This document shows, piece by piece, positions 15,370-24,508 of a DNA stretch of 64,000 nt. This stretch comes from Anaerococcus lactolyticus ATCC 51172 (lineage in GTDB: Bacteria; Bacillota; Clostridia; Tissierellales; Peptoniphilaceae): NCBI RefSeq assembly GCF_000156575.1, contig NZ_GG666046.1, positions 216,780 to 280,779 on the forward strand. Reading direction: 5' to 3'. The notes below the pieces were generated by a model. The model did not search any database, was not told the DNA's origin, and was given only the letters and a program-made list of their open reading frames with translations. Numbering within the stretch: position 1 is the first letter of the stretch; the number at the start of each line of letters is the position of its first letter. Position numbers and translations under genes: made by a program.

Positions 15370-16222
15370 AGTTAACAATATCAGCAAGGCCTTTGGCAAA
15401 AATCAGGTCCTAAAAGACGTATCTTTTGTTCTAAGACCAGGCACAATTACAGGTATAGTCGGCAGGAACGGGTCAGGTAAGACTACCCTCCTTAAAATCC
15501 TTTGCGGGATTTATTTGGCAGAAGCTGGGGTCTTTACCCTTGATAAGAAAAAACTAAGTGAAAATCCAAAATTAATCAAGCATATAGGATTTTTGCCAGA
15601 TAGGTTTGATTATTTTAGTTTTTATAAGGCCAAAGACTTGCCAGAATTTTACAAGATAAGCTATGAAGACTTTGACAGCGATTATTTCTTTACTGAAATA
15701 AATAAAAACGAAATTGACCCAAACCAAAATATTAGAAATTTATCCAAGGGACAAAAAAACCTCTTAGGACTTATTACTATCCTTGCCTCCAAGGCTGATA
15801 TCCTCCTAGTTGACGAGGTCCTTGATGGGATGGATGTTTTAAATAAAAAACTAATTCTTTCTTACATCCTAGATGCCAAGGAAGAGGGGAGAACAGTTCT
15901 TGCTTCAAGCCACGACCTAGACCATTTAACTGGGGTTTGCGAGGAGATTTTATATCTTTCTAAGGACGGCAGGCTCAAAAATACAAGTGTGGATACCAAA
16001 AATATAAGAAAGGTCCAAGTTGTTGTCAAAGACAAACTCCCACAGGCTTTGGCAGACAATTCTGTTCTTGTATCATCCCTTGGTAGGGTCAAGGTCATTT
16101 TAATTAAGGCTAGCGATAAGCTCTTAAGCGAGTATTTATCAGATGATGAAATTGTCCAATATGATATGTTAGACCTTAAGATAGAAGACTACTTCTATAT
16201 GGAACAGGGAGGTGAAATATGA
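15359..16222 (+). CDS. ABC transporter ATP-binding protein
   Basis: A 287-residue ATPase. Walker A is GRNGSGKTT near residue 38, the signature LSKGQKNLL near 126, Walker B/D-loop LLVDEVLDGMD near 148, and the switch His in SSHDLDHLTG near 183. Walker B is followed by Val-Leu instead of the usual Pro-Thr/Ser, which is uncommon, but the catalytic Glu is kept. The C-terminal 70 residues resemble the extra domain of YtrB/CcmA-type exporters. It lies between its GntR regulator and its permease, which makes one transporter; the substrate is unknown. Confidence 0.88.
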   Translation: MLFEVNNISKAFGKNQVLKDVSFVLRPGTITGIVGRNGSGKTTLLKILCGIYLAEAGVFTLDKKKLSENPKLIKHIGFLPDRFDYFSFYKAKDLPEFYKISYEDFDSDYFFTEINKNEIDPNQNIRNLSKGQKNLLGLITILASKADILLVDEVLDGMDVLNKKLILSYILDAKEEGRTVLASSHDLDHLTGVCEEILYLSKDGRLKNTSVDTKNIRKVQVVVKDKLPQALADNSVLVSSLGRVKVILIKASDKLLSEYLSDDEIVQYDMLDLKIEDYFYMEQGGEI

Positions 16223-17451
16223 AAGACTTTAGGAAATTACTCAAACTAACTTGGAAGAGATACGCAATTTGGCTAGTCCTTGTTGGATTTTTCTTTACTC
16301 TTTCTAACACCCTTGGGGTGAAAAGCAACCTAAAATGGGATGCCTTTAGAGTTACAGACAATGTAAGGCAAATGGAAAAAAATCTTGGTGAGGAGAAAAC
16401 TCATCCGGATGATCAAAAAATTGATGAAAAATATCTAAAGGAAGCAGAAAAAACTGCCGAGGCCTTCGCTAAGAAATATAAGTTAAGATATAGGAAAGAA
16501 AGGTCTTATGATGAAGGATATATGGAAAAACTCAACAAAGATGACCTTTGGGAGAAACAATCTACCTATGAAGAATTTATGAGGAGCATGGAAAATCTTG
16601 ATTCCTACAAGCTAGACATGACAGAAAGACTTACAAGCTCCATGGCCCTTTCCCTTGTCTTTATCATGATAATCTCAATGGGACTTACATCTATAGAAGA
16701 ATCCCTAAACTACTACGACTTTACCAGGATGCTTCCTTGGTCAAAGAAAAGAGAATTTTTGATGAAAATAGGGGTGGCTCTTGTATTTGGCATTGCCTTG
16801 TTTATAATAAATATCCTAATGGTTTCCATTACAATAAAGGGATCAGTTTTTTCTGAAATAGCAAATTTTGCAAAGATGGGGACCTTCCTTATGAAATCCA
16901 TGATTTCCATGGTGTCAGCATCCCTAGTTGGCGTATCCCTAGGACTTTTAGCAGGAAACTTCCTTGGCCACATTGGTCTAGGAATAATTGCTATAGGTTT
17001 TATAGAATGGTTTAAACTTATAATATTTTCCTTTTTGGGAATCTTTGGTGGCTCTTACCCAGGCACTTTCAATGATGCCTATTATAATTTCAAAAATACC
17101 CTATCTCCAGCCCAGCAAGTTTTCTTATCACTCATAAATGCTAATTTTGATAAGACATCAAGTCTTTGGGCGGGACTTGTAGTTGCCCTTATAATCGCAG
17201 TTGGAACTTACTTCTTGATAGGCAGGTCTTCTGCAGAAAGGTCTGGTTATATGGTTAAAAACAGGGTCTTATCAGAGATTTGCAAGTGGTCAGGAATCTT
17301 ATCCCTAACTTCCATTCTCTTTGTGATAATATCAAGTTTTATTAGTTTTGATGGAGCAAGTATCATATTAAGGATCTTTGCCTACGCCCTTTCCCTCTTG
17401 ATATCTTACAAATTATTTGATATCCTATTTAAGATAAGACTTAAATTTTAA
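16219..17451 (+). CDS. ABC-2-type permease subunit
   Basis: A 410-residue membrane protein. One transmembrane segment is near residues 15-31, followed by a charged extracellular loop of about 100 residues and then five or more segments from about residue 140 on. It overlaps the ATPase stop by an ATGA junction and is the only membrane component, so the transporter should be a homodimer of permease plus two ATPases. No close family is recognised beyond the ABC-2 arrangement. An envelope-stress or peptide-efflux role is likely by analogy with YtrA systems. Confidence 0.75.
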   Translation: MKDFRKLLKLTWKRYAIWLVLVGFFFTLSNTLGVKSNLKWDAFRVTDNVRQMEKNLGEEKTHPDDQKIDEKYLKEAEKTAEAFAKKYKLRYRKERSYDEGYMEKLNKDDLWEKQSTYEEFMRSMENLDSYKLDMTERLTSSMALSLVFIMIISMGLTSIEESLNYYDFTRMLPWSKKREFLMKIGVALVFGIALFIINILMVSITIKGSVFSEIANFAKMGTFLMKSMISMVSASLVGVSLGLLAGNFLGHIGLGIIAIGFIEWFKLIIFSFLGIFGGSYPGTFNDAYYNFKNTLSPAQQVFLSLINANFDKTSSLWAGLVVALIIAVGTYFLIGRSSAERSGYMVKNRVLSEICKWSGILSLTSILFVIISSFISFDGASIILRIFAYALSLLISYKLFDILFKIRLKF

Positions 17452-17461
17452 GAGGAGAGAT

Positions 17462-17905
17462 ATGGCAAAAGATAGACTAACTTGGGATGAATACTTTATG
17501 AGGCTGGCAGAAACAGTTGCCATGCGAGGCACTTGCGACAGGGCCTATGTGGGTTGTGTTCTTGTAAATAGTGAAAATAGGATAGTTTCCACAGGCTATA
17601 ACGGATCAATTAAGGGAAATGCCCACTGCGATGAGATAGGACATACCATGAGGGATGGTCACTGCATAGCCACCATCCATGCTGAGATGAACGCCCTTTT
17701 GTACTGCGCCAAGGAAGGGATTGCAGTAAATAATTGTATTTGCTATGTGACCCACTTTCCTTGCCTAAATTGCACAAAGAGCCTAATTCAAGCAGGGATT
17801 AAAAAAATCTATTATAGAAATGCCTACAGGGTAGACGACTATGCTGTGGAACTTTTAGAGAAAAATGGCATAGAATATATCAAAATTGAAGAGAAAGACC
17901 AATGA
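17462..17905 (+). CDS. dCMP deaminase (ComEB-like)
   Basis: A 147-residue zinc cytidine/deoxycytidylate deaminase. Motifs: the substrate loop VLVNSENRIVSTGYNGS, the catalytic HAEMNALLY (zinc His and proton-shuttle Glu) near residue 76, and the zinc cysteines in FPCLNCTK near 99. It converts dCMP to dUMP for dTMP synthesis. It begins 10 bases after the permease gene with RBS GAGGAGAG and overlaps the next gene (ATGA). Fusion of a pyrimidine-salvage set to an ABC operon may simply be read-through. Confidence 0.92.
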   Translation: MAKDRLTWDEYFMRLAETVAMRGTCDRAYVGCVLVNSENRIVSTGYNGSIKGNAHCDEIGHTMRDGHCIATIHAEMNALLYCAKEGIAVNNCICYVTHFPCLNCTKSLIQAGIKKIYYRNAYRVDDYAVELLEKNGIEYIKIEEKDQ

Positions 17906-18588
17906 TATTGACAGCGGACTTTGACGGGACAATTTTTATAGACGAAAAAATTTCTGCCAAAGATATAGGAGCAATTAGAGATTTCCAGGCATCTGGGAAT
18001 CTTTTTGCTATTGTGACAGGCAGGTCTTTTGCGAGCCTCACTCCCTTAATAGAAGAGAGAATTAATCCTGATGCTTTGATTTGCAACAATGGAGGACATA
18101 TTTTTGTAAAAGATAAGAATGAACTGAGAGAAGTTTTCAAGGCTGAAATTCACCCAGACAAGGCTAGAGAATTTTTAAATTTTTATGGCAAAGAAATTCC
18201 TAATCAAATGGCGATTTTTACGGAAAGTGTCAAGGAAAATGATCTTAAAAATATAAATGAATCCATAATGGCCCTTGCGATTTATTCTGATGATGAAATT
18301 GTCAATCATTTCCCAGAAGACTTTGATTTTCATTACTCAATAGGCGTTATAGATGTGGTCAAAAAGGGTATAAATAAGCAAAGAGGGATAGATTTTATCA
18401 AAGATTACTATTCTTTTGACGAGGAGATTATTGCCATAGGCGACGATTACAACGATATTGACTTTCTAAAAAATACTCCACTTTCTTACACTCTTAATTA
18501 TGTTACAAACGAAGATGTAAGAGAAGTGTGTAATTTTAGCGTGAAATCTGTGGCAGACCTTATAGAAAATCTCATGGAGGGCATATGA
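17902..18588 (+). CDS. HAD-superfamily phosphatase, Cof type
   Basis: A 228-residue HAD hydrolase. Catalytic ADFDGT is at residues 5-10 (Asp6 nucleophile, Asp8 acid), TGRS near residue 38, Lys in the middle region and the metal motif [11 protein letters not shown] near 179. The Cof/sucrose-phosphatase branch hydrolyses sugar or cofactor phosphates. The substrate here is unknown; its position between dCMP deaminase and uridine phosphorylase suggests a nucleotide or sugar phosphate from pyrimidine salvage. It overlaps both neighbours by four bases. Confidence 0.88.
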   Translation: MILTADFDGTIFIDEKISAKDIGAIRDFQASGNLFAIVTGRSFASLTPLIEERINPDALICNNGGHIFVKDKNELREVFKAEIHPDKAREFLNFYGKEIPNQMAIFTESVKENDLKNINESIMALAIYSDDEIVNHFPEDFDFHYSIGVIDVVKKGINKQRGIDFIKDYYSFDEEIIAIGDDYNDIDFLKNTPLSYTLNYVTNEDVREVCNFSVKSVADLIENLMEGI

Positions 18589-19352
18589 AATATTCAGATG
18601 ACGGTAGACAATACCACATAGGTTTAAAGGCGGAAGATATTGGCAAATACGTAATTTTGCCGGGGGACCCTAAAAGATGTGAAAAAATCGCAGCCTATTT
18701 TGAAAATCCAAAAAAAGTAGGCGACAGGCGTGAATTTGTAACCTATACAGGTTTTTTAAATGGAGAAAAAGTCTCAGTCACATCCACAGGTATAGGTGGT
18801 CCATCGGCGGCTATTGCCTTGACAGAATTAAGTAAACTCGGTGCCCACACCTTTGTGAGAGTTGGCACTTGTGGTGGCATCGACACAGATGTAAAAAGTG
18901 GTGAGATTGTAATTGCTCAAGCTGCCATAAGAGCAGAAGGCACCAGCAAGGAGTATGCTCCAATCGAATTTCCAGCTGTGGCAGATTTTGAAGTGACTAC
19001 TGCCCTAAAAAAAGCGAGCGAAAGTTTGGGAGCAAAGTCTCACATAGGAGTTGTCCAATGCAAGGACTCCTTCTACGGCCAACACGAACCTGACCTAATG
19101 CCTACATCTTATGATCTTAACAATAAATGGGAGGCCTGGAAAAGGCTAGGAACCCTAGCAAGCGAAATGGAATCAGCAGCCCTATTCACCGTAGCAAGAT
19201 TTCTGAAAGTGAGAGTAGGCTCCTGCTTCTTAGTAGTAGCCAACCAAGAAAGAGAAAAAGAGGGACTCGCAAACCCAGTAGTCCACGACACAGACCTCGC
19301 CATAAGAGTAGGAATAACTGCTCTTAAAAATTTGATAGAGGCGGGTAAATAG
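18585..19352 (+). CDS. udp: Uridine phosphorylase
   Basis: A 255-residue nucleoside phosphorylase. Motifs: the phosphate-binding [11 protein letters not shown] near residue 25, [17 protein letters not shown] near 65, RVGTCGGI near 90 and the ribose/base region ASEMESAAL near 191. This matches Udp more closely than DeoD. It splits uridine (and related nucleosides) with phosphate to uracil and ribose-1-phosphate. It is the last gene of the tightly overlapping operon that begins at 14995. The next gene follows after only 16 bases without a terminator, so read-through into the sugar system is possible. Confidence 0.92.
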   Translation: MKYSDDGRQYHIGLKAEDIGKYVILPGDPKRCEKIAAYFENPKKVGDRREFVTYTGFLNGEKVSVTSTGIGGPSAAIALTELSKLGAHTFVRVGTCGGIDTDVKSGEIVIAQAAIRAEGTSKEYAPIEFPAVADFEVTTALKKASESLGAKSHIGVVQCKDSFYGQHEPDLMPTSYDLNNKWEAWKRLGTLASEMESAALFTVARFLKVRVGSCFLVVANQEREKEGLANPVVHDTDLAIRVGITALKNLIEAGK

Positions 19353-19368
19353 AAGGTATGAGGATAGA

Positions 19369-19863
19369 GTGATTAGAAATTTACAAAATATAAATTACTG
19401 GAAGGAAACTATTAAAGAAAATGAGGACTTTTCAGTTAAATTATTAAGTAAAGACCTTATAAGGGGTAATAAATTTTTGGCTTCTTTAGTAAATACTAAT
19501 GAAAACACTGAACTTCTTTGTGTTGAAATTTTAATAAATAATAAAAACGAGGTCGTATCTTATTTTAAAGGTGTATTTAAGAAGGATATATTAAATGTAA
19601 ATTTGATAAAAAACGATAATATAATAAAAATTTTTGATTTTATTTCCTCTGTTTCAGTTAAAGCAAATGTTATATTATCAATGGTCTACCTTGATGATAC
19701 AGAAGAAAAATTCTTTAATATGAGGTCTGGAGATAAGATGTTGATGTTAAATTCTAAATATTATACAAACGAAGGTATTTTTGGAAATTTACAAGAGATT
19801 ACTAGGGTTGATAGCTTCGAATTTTTTGAAGGAGGTAGGCTTGAAGAGTTGCTTACATCATAA
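19369..19863 (+). CDS. Unknown soluble protein ahead of a GntR regulator
   Basis: A 164-residue protein with no signal peptide or membrane segment, starting at GTG with a weak AGGA five bases before. It has alternating strands and helices but no motif I recognise. Its last 23 codons overlap the start of the GntR/UTRA gene, and the ribosome-binding site of that regulator is inside it, so the two should be co-expressed. It may be an accessory factor of the sugar system or a truncated effector-binding protein. The function is unknown. Confidence 0.6.
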   Translation: MIRNLQNINYWKETIKENEDFSVKLLSKDLIRGNKFLASLVNTNENTELLCVEILINNKNEVVSYFKGVFKKDILNVNLIKNDNIIKIFDFISSVSVKANVILSMVYLDDTEEKFFNMRSGDKMLMLNSKYYTNEGIFGNLQEITRVDSFEFFEGGRLEELLTS

Positions 19864-20557
19864 GGTAGAAGAATATATTTTAAGCGAAATAAAAAATAGA
19901 CACCTAAAACCAGGAATGAAAATTCTATCTGAAAGAAAACTTGCAGAGAAATTTAACTTAAGCAGGATGACTGTCAAATATGCGATTGACAAGTTAGTTG
20001 AAAGTAGAATTTTGATAAGAGTTCAAGGCAAGGGCACCTATATTTCAAATAATCTTAATTATAATGGAAGGATTATGTTATCGAAGGATAATCCAATTTC
20101 TATGAAGCATGAAAATATAGTTTTGGGTAAAACTTGCACAGACTATGTTCAAAGCTTTAAATTATTATATGACAGGGATGATCTTAATAGTATATTTAAA
20201 AAATATAAGGACTTCTATCAACTTGTAAGGATAAGGTTTGCAGATGAAAGCACATATGGGATAGAGTATTGTTACTTCCCTTTTGAGATATTCAAAGATG
20301 CAATTAGGTATGATTTTTCAAAAATATCTATTTATGATTACATGTCCTATAAAAAGAATATACCCAATAATTTTGTAACAAAAATAGAAGTGGTAAGGGA
20401 TCCTAATATAAATGCTATTTTGAACTTAGATACTGATAGTTACACGTATAAAGTAAGGTTTTACGGAATTAATAAAGATAAAAATTTGGTAGAATATACA
20501 ATATCATACATGAAGATGGATAAGGTTGAATTTAAAATCAGATATGATTTTAATTAA
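19841..20557 (+). CDS. GntR/UTRA-family transcriptional regulator
   Basis: A 238-residue regulator: winged helix-turn-helix at residues 8-72 (SEIKNRHLKPGMKILSERKL, SRMTVKYAIDKL, VQGKGTYIS), then a UTRA effector domain (about 95-235) that binds a sugar phosphate in relatives such as NagR and FrlR. The start is a TTG at 19841, chosen because GGAGGT at 19831-19836 lies five bases before it; an in-frame TTG at 19781 lacks a site. It sits at the head of the two-SIS/PTS operon and is its probable regulator. Confidence 0.85.
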   Translation: MKSCLHHKVEEYILSEIKNRHLKPGMKILSERKLAEKFNLSRMTVKYAIDKLVESRILIRVQGKGTYISNNLNYNGRIMLSKDNPISMKHENIVLGKTCTDYVQSFKLLYDRDDLNSIFKKYKDFYQLVRIRFADESTYGIEYCYFPFEIFKDAIRYDFSKISIYDYMSYKKNIPNNFVTKIEVVRDPNINAILNLDTDSYTYKVRFYGINKDKNLVEYTISYMKMDKVEFKIRYDFN

Positions 20558-20626
20558 ACCTTATTTTTTTATTGGAAAAATTTTATAAGTGGTTGGTTAA
20601 GTGGTTTAAAAAATGTGCGCTTTTTG

Positions 20627-20640
20627 TAAAAACGATTGCA
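20627..20640 (+). promoter_or_regulatory. Possible cre (CcpA) site
   Basis: TAAAAACGATTGCA matches the cre consensus TGWAANCGNTNWCA at 12 of 14 positions and overlaps the -35 box of the PTS operon promoter, a position expected for carbon catabolite repression. Confidence 0.45.
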
Positions 20641-20662
20641 TAAAAGTTTTTGATGTTATATT
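20636..20662 (+). promoter_or_regulatory. Promoter of the two-SIS/PTS operon
   Basis: TTGCAT at 20636-20641 and an extended TGTTATATT -10 (TATATT at 20657-20662). The spacer is short (15 bases) but the TG extension compensates. AAGTGGTT repeats lie just upstream at about 20587-20607. Confidence 0.55.
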
Positions 20663-20708
20663 ATGAATATAGAAGCTATATAGTTTAAAAAAATTATTGG
20701 AGGTGGTT

Positions 20709-21764
20709 ATGGAAAAGACAATGTTAGACTATATAAATAGTATTCCGGATTTGGTAAAGAAAAATCTATTTGATCCAGCATTAACTGATAAATTCATAGA
20801 TTTATATAAGGAAAACGGAAAAGGTTTAGTTTTAGTCGCTTCTGGGTCATCTTTCAATGCGTGCATGTCAGTAAAGTATGCTTTAAGAGATTTGTTAGGT
20901 AAAAATGTTGAAGTTTTTACTGCTCACACTTTTAAATATTATGAGCTAGATAGGTTTAAGGACGATTTCATTGTCGTGGTTAGCCAAGGAGGCAAATCCA
21001 CAAATTGTATATCCTTAGTTGATAGTCTAGTAGAAAAAAATATTAAAATGGCAGTGTTAACTTCAAACGTCGAAAGTGAAATAGGTAAGCACTCTGATAA
21101 AGTTTTTGATTATGGAATTGGAAATGAGACTGTTGGATATGTTACTAGGGGTTATGTAGGTCTTATAGTATTCTTCCTAAATTTTGCTATAAATTATTCT
21201 AGGAAAACCTTATCTGATGGTTTTATAGAAAGTCTACAAAAAGATTGTGAGCAAGCTCAGATTATTTTTGATAGTATTGTAAGTCAAGCTAAAGAAATTT
21301 ATGATAAAAACATTAAGGAGATGTTGTCAAGTAAGATTGTTCATGTGGTTAGTTCTGGGGATTGCCTTGGATTGGCAAGGGAAGCTTCATTAAAGATTAG
21401 CGAGACAACAAAAATCCCTGCTATGTATTTTGAAGCTGAAGAGTATTTGCACGGACCAAATTTACAGTTAACACCTGATTATTCAGTGGCAATAATTGAT
21501 AATTTAGACGAAACTAGCGACAGGATTAAAGAGTTGTATAAAGCGTTGGGCTTAGTTACTGATAGGTGCTATTTTATAACAGGTAAGAAGGACGATTATA
21601 AAAACTGTATTCACTATGATTATGAAAATAAATTAAGTAGGTTAATCTATTCTATCGTACCTTTTCAATTATTTTCATATTATGTAACAAATACAATGAA
21701 AAGCTGGGATAGTCATTCATTAATGGAAAAATTTGATGATTTAATAGTGTCAAAAGCTAAGTGA
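20709..21764 (+). CDS. SIS-domain protein, probable sugar-amine-6-phosphate deglycase (GfrE-like)
   Basis: A 351-residue protein with two SIS domains (about 25-160 and 195-330), like the isomerase half of GlmS. Signature pieces: VLVASGSSFNAC near residue 40, VVSQGGKSTNCI near 93, and EAEEYLHGPNLQL near 253. In relatives the Glu and His of E-x-x-HGP are catalytic. It is followed by a second SIS protein and a mannose-class PTS, the gene set of the glucoselysine (gfr) operon of Salmonella. The function is inferred from that context: cleavage of an imported, phosphorylated amino-sugar adduct. ATG 20709 follows GGAGG by five bases. Confidence 0.75.
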   Translation: MEKTMLDYINSIPDLVKKNLFDPALTDKFIDLYKENGKGLVLVASGSSFNACMSVKYALRDLLGKNVEVFTAHTFKYYELDRFKDDFIVVVSQGGKSTNCISLVDSLVEKNIKMAVLTSNVESEIGKHSDKVFDYGIGNETVGYVTRGYVGLIVFFLNFAINYSRKTLSDGFIESLQKDCEQAQIIFDSIVSQAKEIYDKNIKEMLSSKIVHVVSSGDCLGLAREASLKISETTKIPAMYFEAEEYLHGPNLQLTPDYSVAIIDNLDETSDRIKELYKALGLVTDRCYFITGKKDDYKNCIHYDYENKLSRLIYSIVPFQLFSYYVTNTMKSWDSHSLMEKFDDLIVSKAK

Positions 21765-21784
21765 GAAAGATTAAGGAGTTTTAA

Positions 21785-22804
21785 ATGGGAAAAATATATA
21801 ATTTTGATACAGAAAAATATTTAGAAGATGGGGTTACATCTTATCAAAAAAGAGAAGATGTAGAAAAGTTAGCAGTAGAGATTGCAAAAGAAGGGTTCGA
21901 TAATATTTATCTTATGGGTATAGGTGGAACAGAGTTTGAATTTTATCACTTATATTATATGTTGGATAAGTATTTTGATGTTGATATTAGTTTGATTAGC
22001 GCTGCTGATTACTTCCTAAAAAAAGACAAGAAATTAACAGAAAAATCTCTAGTTGTCACAGCAAGTTCTAGTGGAAATACTGTTGAATTAATCAAGGCAG
22101 TTAAAGAATTCAAAAAAAGAGGAGTTAGGGTTGTTTCATTTACAAAATTAGATTCTGAACTTGCAAAATATTCTACTCATGTTGTAGAAGAAGCAGCAGT
22201 AACTGGTAAGGTTGAATTTTCATATCTTTTACAAACAATATTCCTTTATAAAATCCTAAACGAAATTGGTCAATTTGATGATTACAATGAATTTGCAGAT
22301 CAATTAAAGGGCATATTTAAAGATTTAGTAGGAATTAGAGAAACATTTGATAAAAGGGCTGACTTTATAGCAAGTAAGATTTATGATGCAGAACATACAA
22401 TTTTCACCGCATCTGGAGCTCTATGGGGTGAATGCCTCCTATATTCTATGTGCATACTAGAAGAAATGCAATGGATTAGAACTAGACCTGTAACAAGCTC
22501 TTTATTTTTCCATGGTACCTTAGAATTGGTTGAAGAAAATGTTCCGGTATTTATTATTAAGGGTGAAGATGAATTTAGAGAGCAAGACAATAGGGTTGAG
22601 AATTTCTGTAAAAAAATTAATGCAGAACACTATGTATTTGATACCCAAGAATTTGCCCTAAATAGTATTGATGATAAGTTTAGAAAATTCTTAACTCCAT
22701 GGATTGCAACAGCACTTTTAACTGAAAGAATGGGAAGAAATTACGCTAAATACACCAATCATAACTTGGAATATAGAAGATATTATAGACAATTTGAATA
22801 TTAA
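21785..22804 (+). CDS. SIS-domain protein, FrlB/GfrF-like fructoselysine-6-phosphate deglycase
   Basis: A 339-residue double-SIS protein. SIS motifs: LMGIGGTEFEF near residue 44 and VTASSSGNTVEL near 98. The C-terminal third has FFHGTLELVEENVPVF (FrlB has FRHGPLEIVE...) and ends NLEYRRYYRQFEY, matching the FrlB ending DERRYYGGLVEY. FrlB cleaves fructoselysine-6-phosphate to glucose-6-phosphate and lysine. The HGP proline is Thr here, so specificity may differ. It starts 20 bases after the first SIS gene with RBS TAAGGAG. Confidence 0.78.
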   Translation: MGKIYNFDTEKYLEDGVTSYQKREDVEKLAVEIAKEGFDNIYLMGIGGTEFEFYHLYYMLDKYFDVDISLISAADYFLKKDKKLTEKSLVVTASSSGNTVELIKAVKEFKKRGVRVVSFTKLDSELAKYSTHVVEEAAVTGKVEFSYLLQTIFLYKILNEIGQFDDYNEFADQLKGIFKDLVGIRETFDKRADFIASKIYDAEHTIFTASGALWGECLLYSMCILEEMQWIRTRPVTSSLFFHGTLELVEENVPVFIIKGEDEFREQDNRVENFCKKINAEHYVFDTQEFALNSIDDKFRKFLTPWIATALLTERMGRNYAKYTNHNLEYRRYYRQFEY

Positions 22805-22815
22805 TAGGACCTGCT

Positions 22816-23229
22816 ATGAAAGTTTTATTAGTAAGCCATGCCTACATGGCCAAGGGCGTAAAATCCAGTGTAGAGTTAATTTTAGGTCCTCAAGAAAACC
22901 TATATGCGATGTCTGCTTATGTAGATCAAGATATACCATTTGAAAAAGAAATCAAAGATTTCTTGTCTGAAAATACAAATGAAAAAATAGTTATATTAAC
23001 TGATTTATTAGGTGGAAGTGTAAATAACGAAATATTACAACTTGTTGCGAATATGGAAAATGTAATATTAGTAACAGGTATGAATTTAATTATGGTTATG
23101 AGCGTTCTGCTTACAACTGATGATACAATCGATGAACAGATTGATGATATAATCGATGGTTCCAAAAACGGAATTTTAAGGTGTTCACAAGTAGATATTG
23201 AATCTGATGCAGATTTAGATGATTTTTAA
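22816..23229 (+). CDS. PTS EIIA component, mannose family
   Basis: A 137-residue cytoplasmic EIIA domain: KVLLVSHAYMAKG at the N-terminus with phosphorylatable His8, DLLGGSVNNE near residue 57 (family D-L-x-G-G-S/T), and VTGMNLIMVM near 78. It accepts phosphate from HPr and passes it to the EIIB encoded next. The first gene of the IIA-IIB-IIC-IID set; unlike many mannose systems A and B are separate proteins. The tail is acidic. Confidence 0.92.
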   Translation: MKVLLVSHAYMAKGVKSSVELILGPQENLYAMSAYVDQDIPFEKEIKDFLSENTNEKIVILTDLLGGSVNNEILQLVANMENVILVTGMNLIMVMSVLLTTDDTIDEQIDDIIDGSKNGILRCSQVDIESDADLDDF

Positions 23230-23238
23230 GGAGATGTG

Positions 23239-23706
23239 ATGATAAAATTATTAAGAATAGACCATAGGCTCTTACACGGACAAGTTGCTTTTTCGTGGTC
23301 TCAAGCCTTAAATGCAAACGCTATCTTACTAGCTAATGATGCTTTAGTCCATGATAAGCTAAGACAGAATGTAATAAAATTTTCAAAACCTGCGGGTGTA
23401 AAAGTAATTGCAAAGTCCCTTGAAGATAGTGTCGCAGCTATAAAATCCGGGGTAACAGACAAGTACAACTTATTTATCATAGTTGAAAGTATAGAAGATT
23501 GTGAAAAATTAGTAAATGCTCTTGATATTAAAGAAGTAAACTTAGGTGGAACCTATCCACATGAAGGATACGAAAAGCTTGAAGTTGCAGTATATGCAAA
23601 CGAAGAAGATAAAAATATATTAAGAAGAATGATAGCTAATGGGGTAGATGTATATATTCAGGGCGTCCCATCTAGTAATAGAGTTAACGTAAAAGATATT
23701 ATTTAA
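23239..23706 (+). CDS. PTS EIIB component, mannose/fructose/sorbose family
   Basis: A 155-residue EIIB. The N-terminal LLRIDHRLLHGQVAFSW carries the phosphorylated histidine (His13, in HGQV). VNLGGTYPHEGYEKL in the middle is typical of the family. The start ATG 23239 lies five bases after AAGGAG; a GTG just upstream is in frame. It transfers phosphate from EIIA to the incoming sugar. Confidence 0.92.
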   Translation: MIKLLRIDHRLLHGQVAFSWSQALNANAILLANDALVHDKLRQNVIKFSKPAGVKVIAKSLEDSVAAIKSGVTDKYNLFIIVESIEDCEKLVNALDIKEVNLGGTYPHEGYEKLEVAVYANEEDKNILRRMIANGVDVYIQGVPSSNRVNVKDII

Positions 23707-23716
23707 AGGAGGATTT

Positions 23717-24508
23717 ATGTTAAGAGAAGCGATACTTTTAGCCCTTATAATGTTACTTGGAAGGTCTGAGTTCTTTTTAGGAACAGCCTTAATTCAAAGG
23801 CCTATAGTTATCGGACCATTAGTTGGACTTGTTTTTGGAGATTTACACACAGGATTAGTAATGGGAGCAACACTAGAACTTGCCTTTATTGGTGCAGTTA
23901 GTATTGGTTCATACATCCCACCTGATATGTTGTCAGGAACAGTGCTAGGTGTAGCATTTGCAATTAAAGCTGGAAGTGGTCCTGAGACAGCATTGACCCT
24001 TGGTATGCCAATTGCAAGCTTGATGCTAGCCCTTAGAACTATAGTTGGATCTCCACTATTAGTAGCCTTAGGCCACTTGGCAGATAAACACGTTGCAGAT
24101 GGAAAGTATAAGATGTTTACATTTGATGTATTGGTAGTCCCATTCCTAGTAGAAATTATGACATCAAGTTTAGTACCAATTGCATATTACTTTGGTAGTG
24201 ATGCCGTAACAAGCGCACTTGGAGGAATCCCTGAATTTATAACTACTGGTATTGAGATTGCAACAGGAATGCTACCTGCTCTTGGTTTTGCTATGTTAGC
24301 TCAAATGATAATGAACAAGAAAGTAGCACCTTATTTCTTCTTAGGCTATTTCTTACTAGCATATTTCTCAAAATCTGGCTTAACAACTACAGGAATTGCT
24401 ATATTCTCAATAATTATGGCAGCTATTGGTTTTTTCAAGCAAGATGAGGTTAAAGAAGTTAATTTAACTGATAGTGAACAGGAAGGATATGTTTTAGATG
24501 AATTTTAA
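23717..24508 (+). CDS. PTS EIIC component, mannose family
   Basis: A 263-residue membrane permease subunit with about eight hydrophobic segments. Motifs of the sorbose-type IIC: RPIVIGPLVGLVFGDLHTGL near residue 26 and GSYIPPDMLSGTVLG near 66. It forms the substrate channel with EIID. It overlaps the IID gene by 11 bases. Confidence 0.92.
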   Translation: MLREAILLALIMLLGRSEFFLGTALIQRPIVIGPLVGLVFGDLHTGLVMGATLELAFIGAVSIGSYIPPDMLSGTVLGVAFAIKAGSGPETALTLGMPIASLMLALRTIVGSPLLVALGHLADKHVADGKYKMFTFDVLVVPFLVEIMTSSLVPIAYYFGSDAVTSALGGIPEFITTGIEIATGMLPALGFAMLAQMIMNKKVAPYFFLGYFLLAYFSKSGLTTTGIAIFSIIMAAIGFFKQDEVKEVNLTDSEQEGYVLDEF

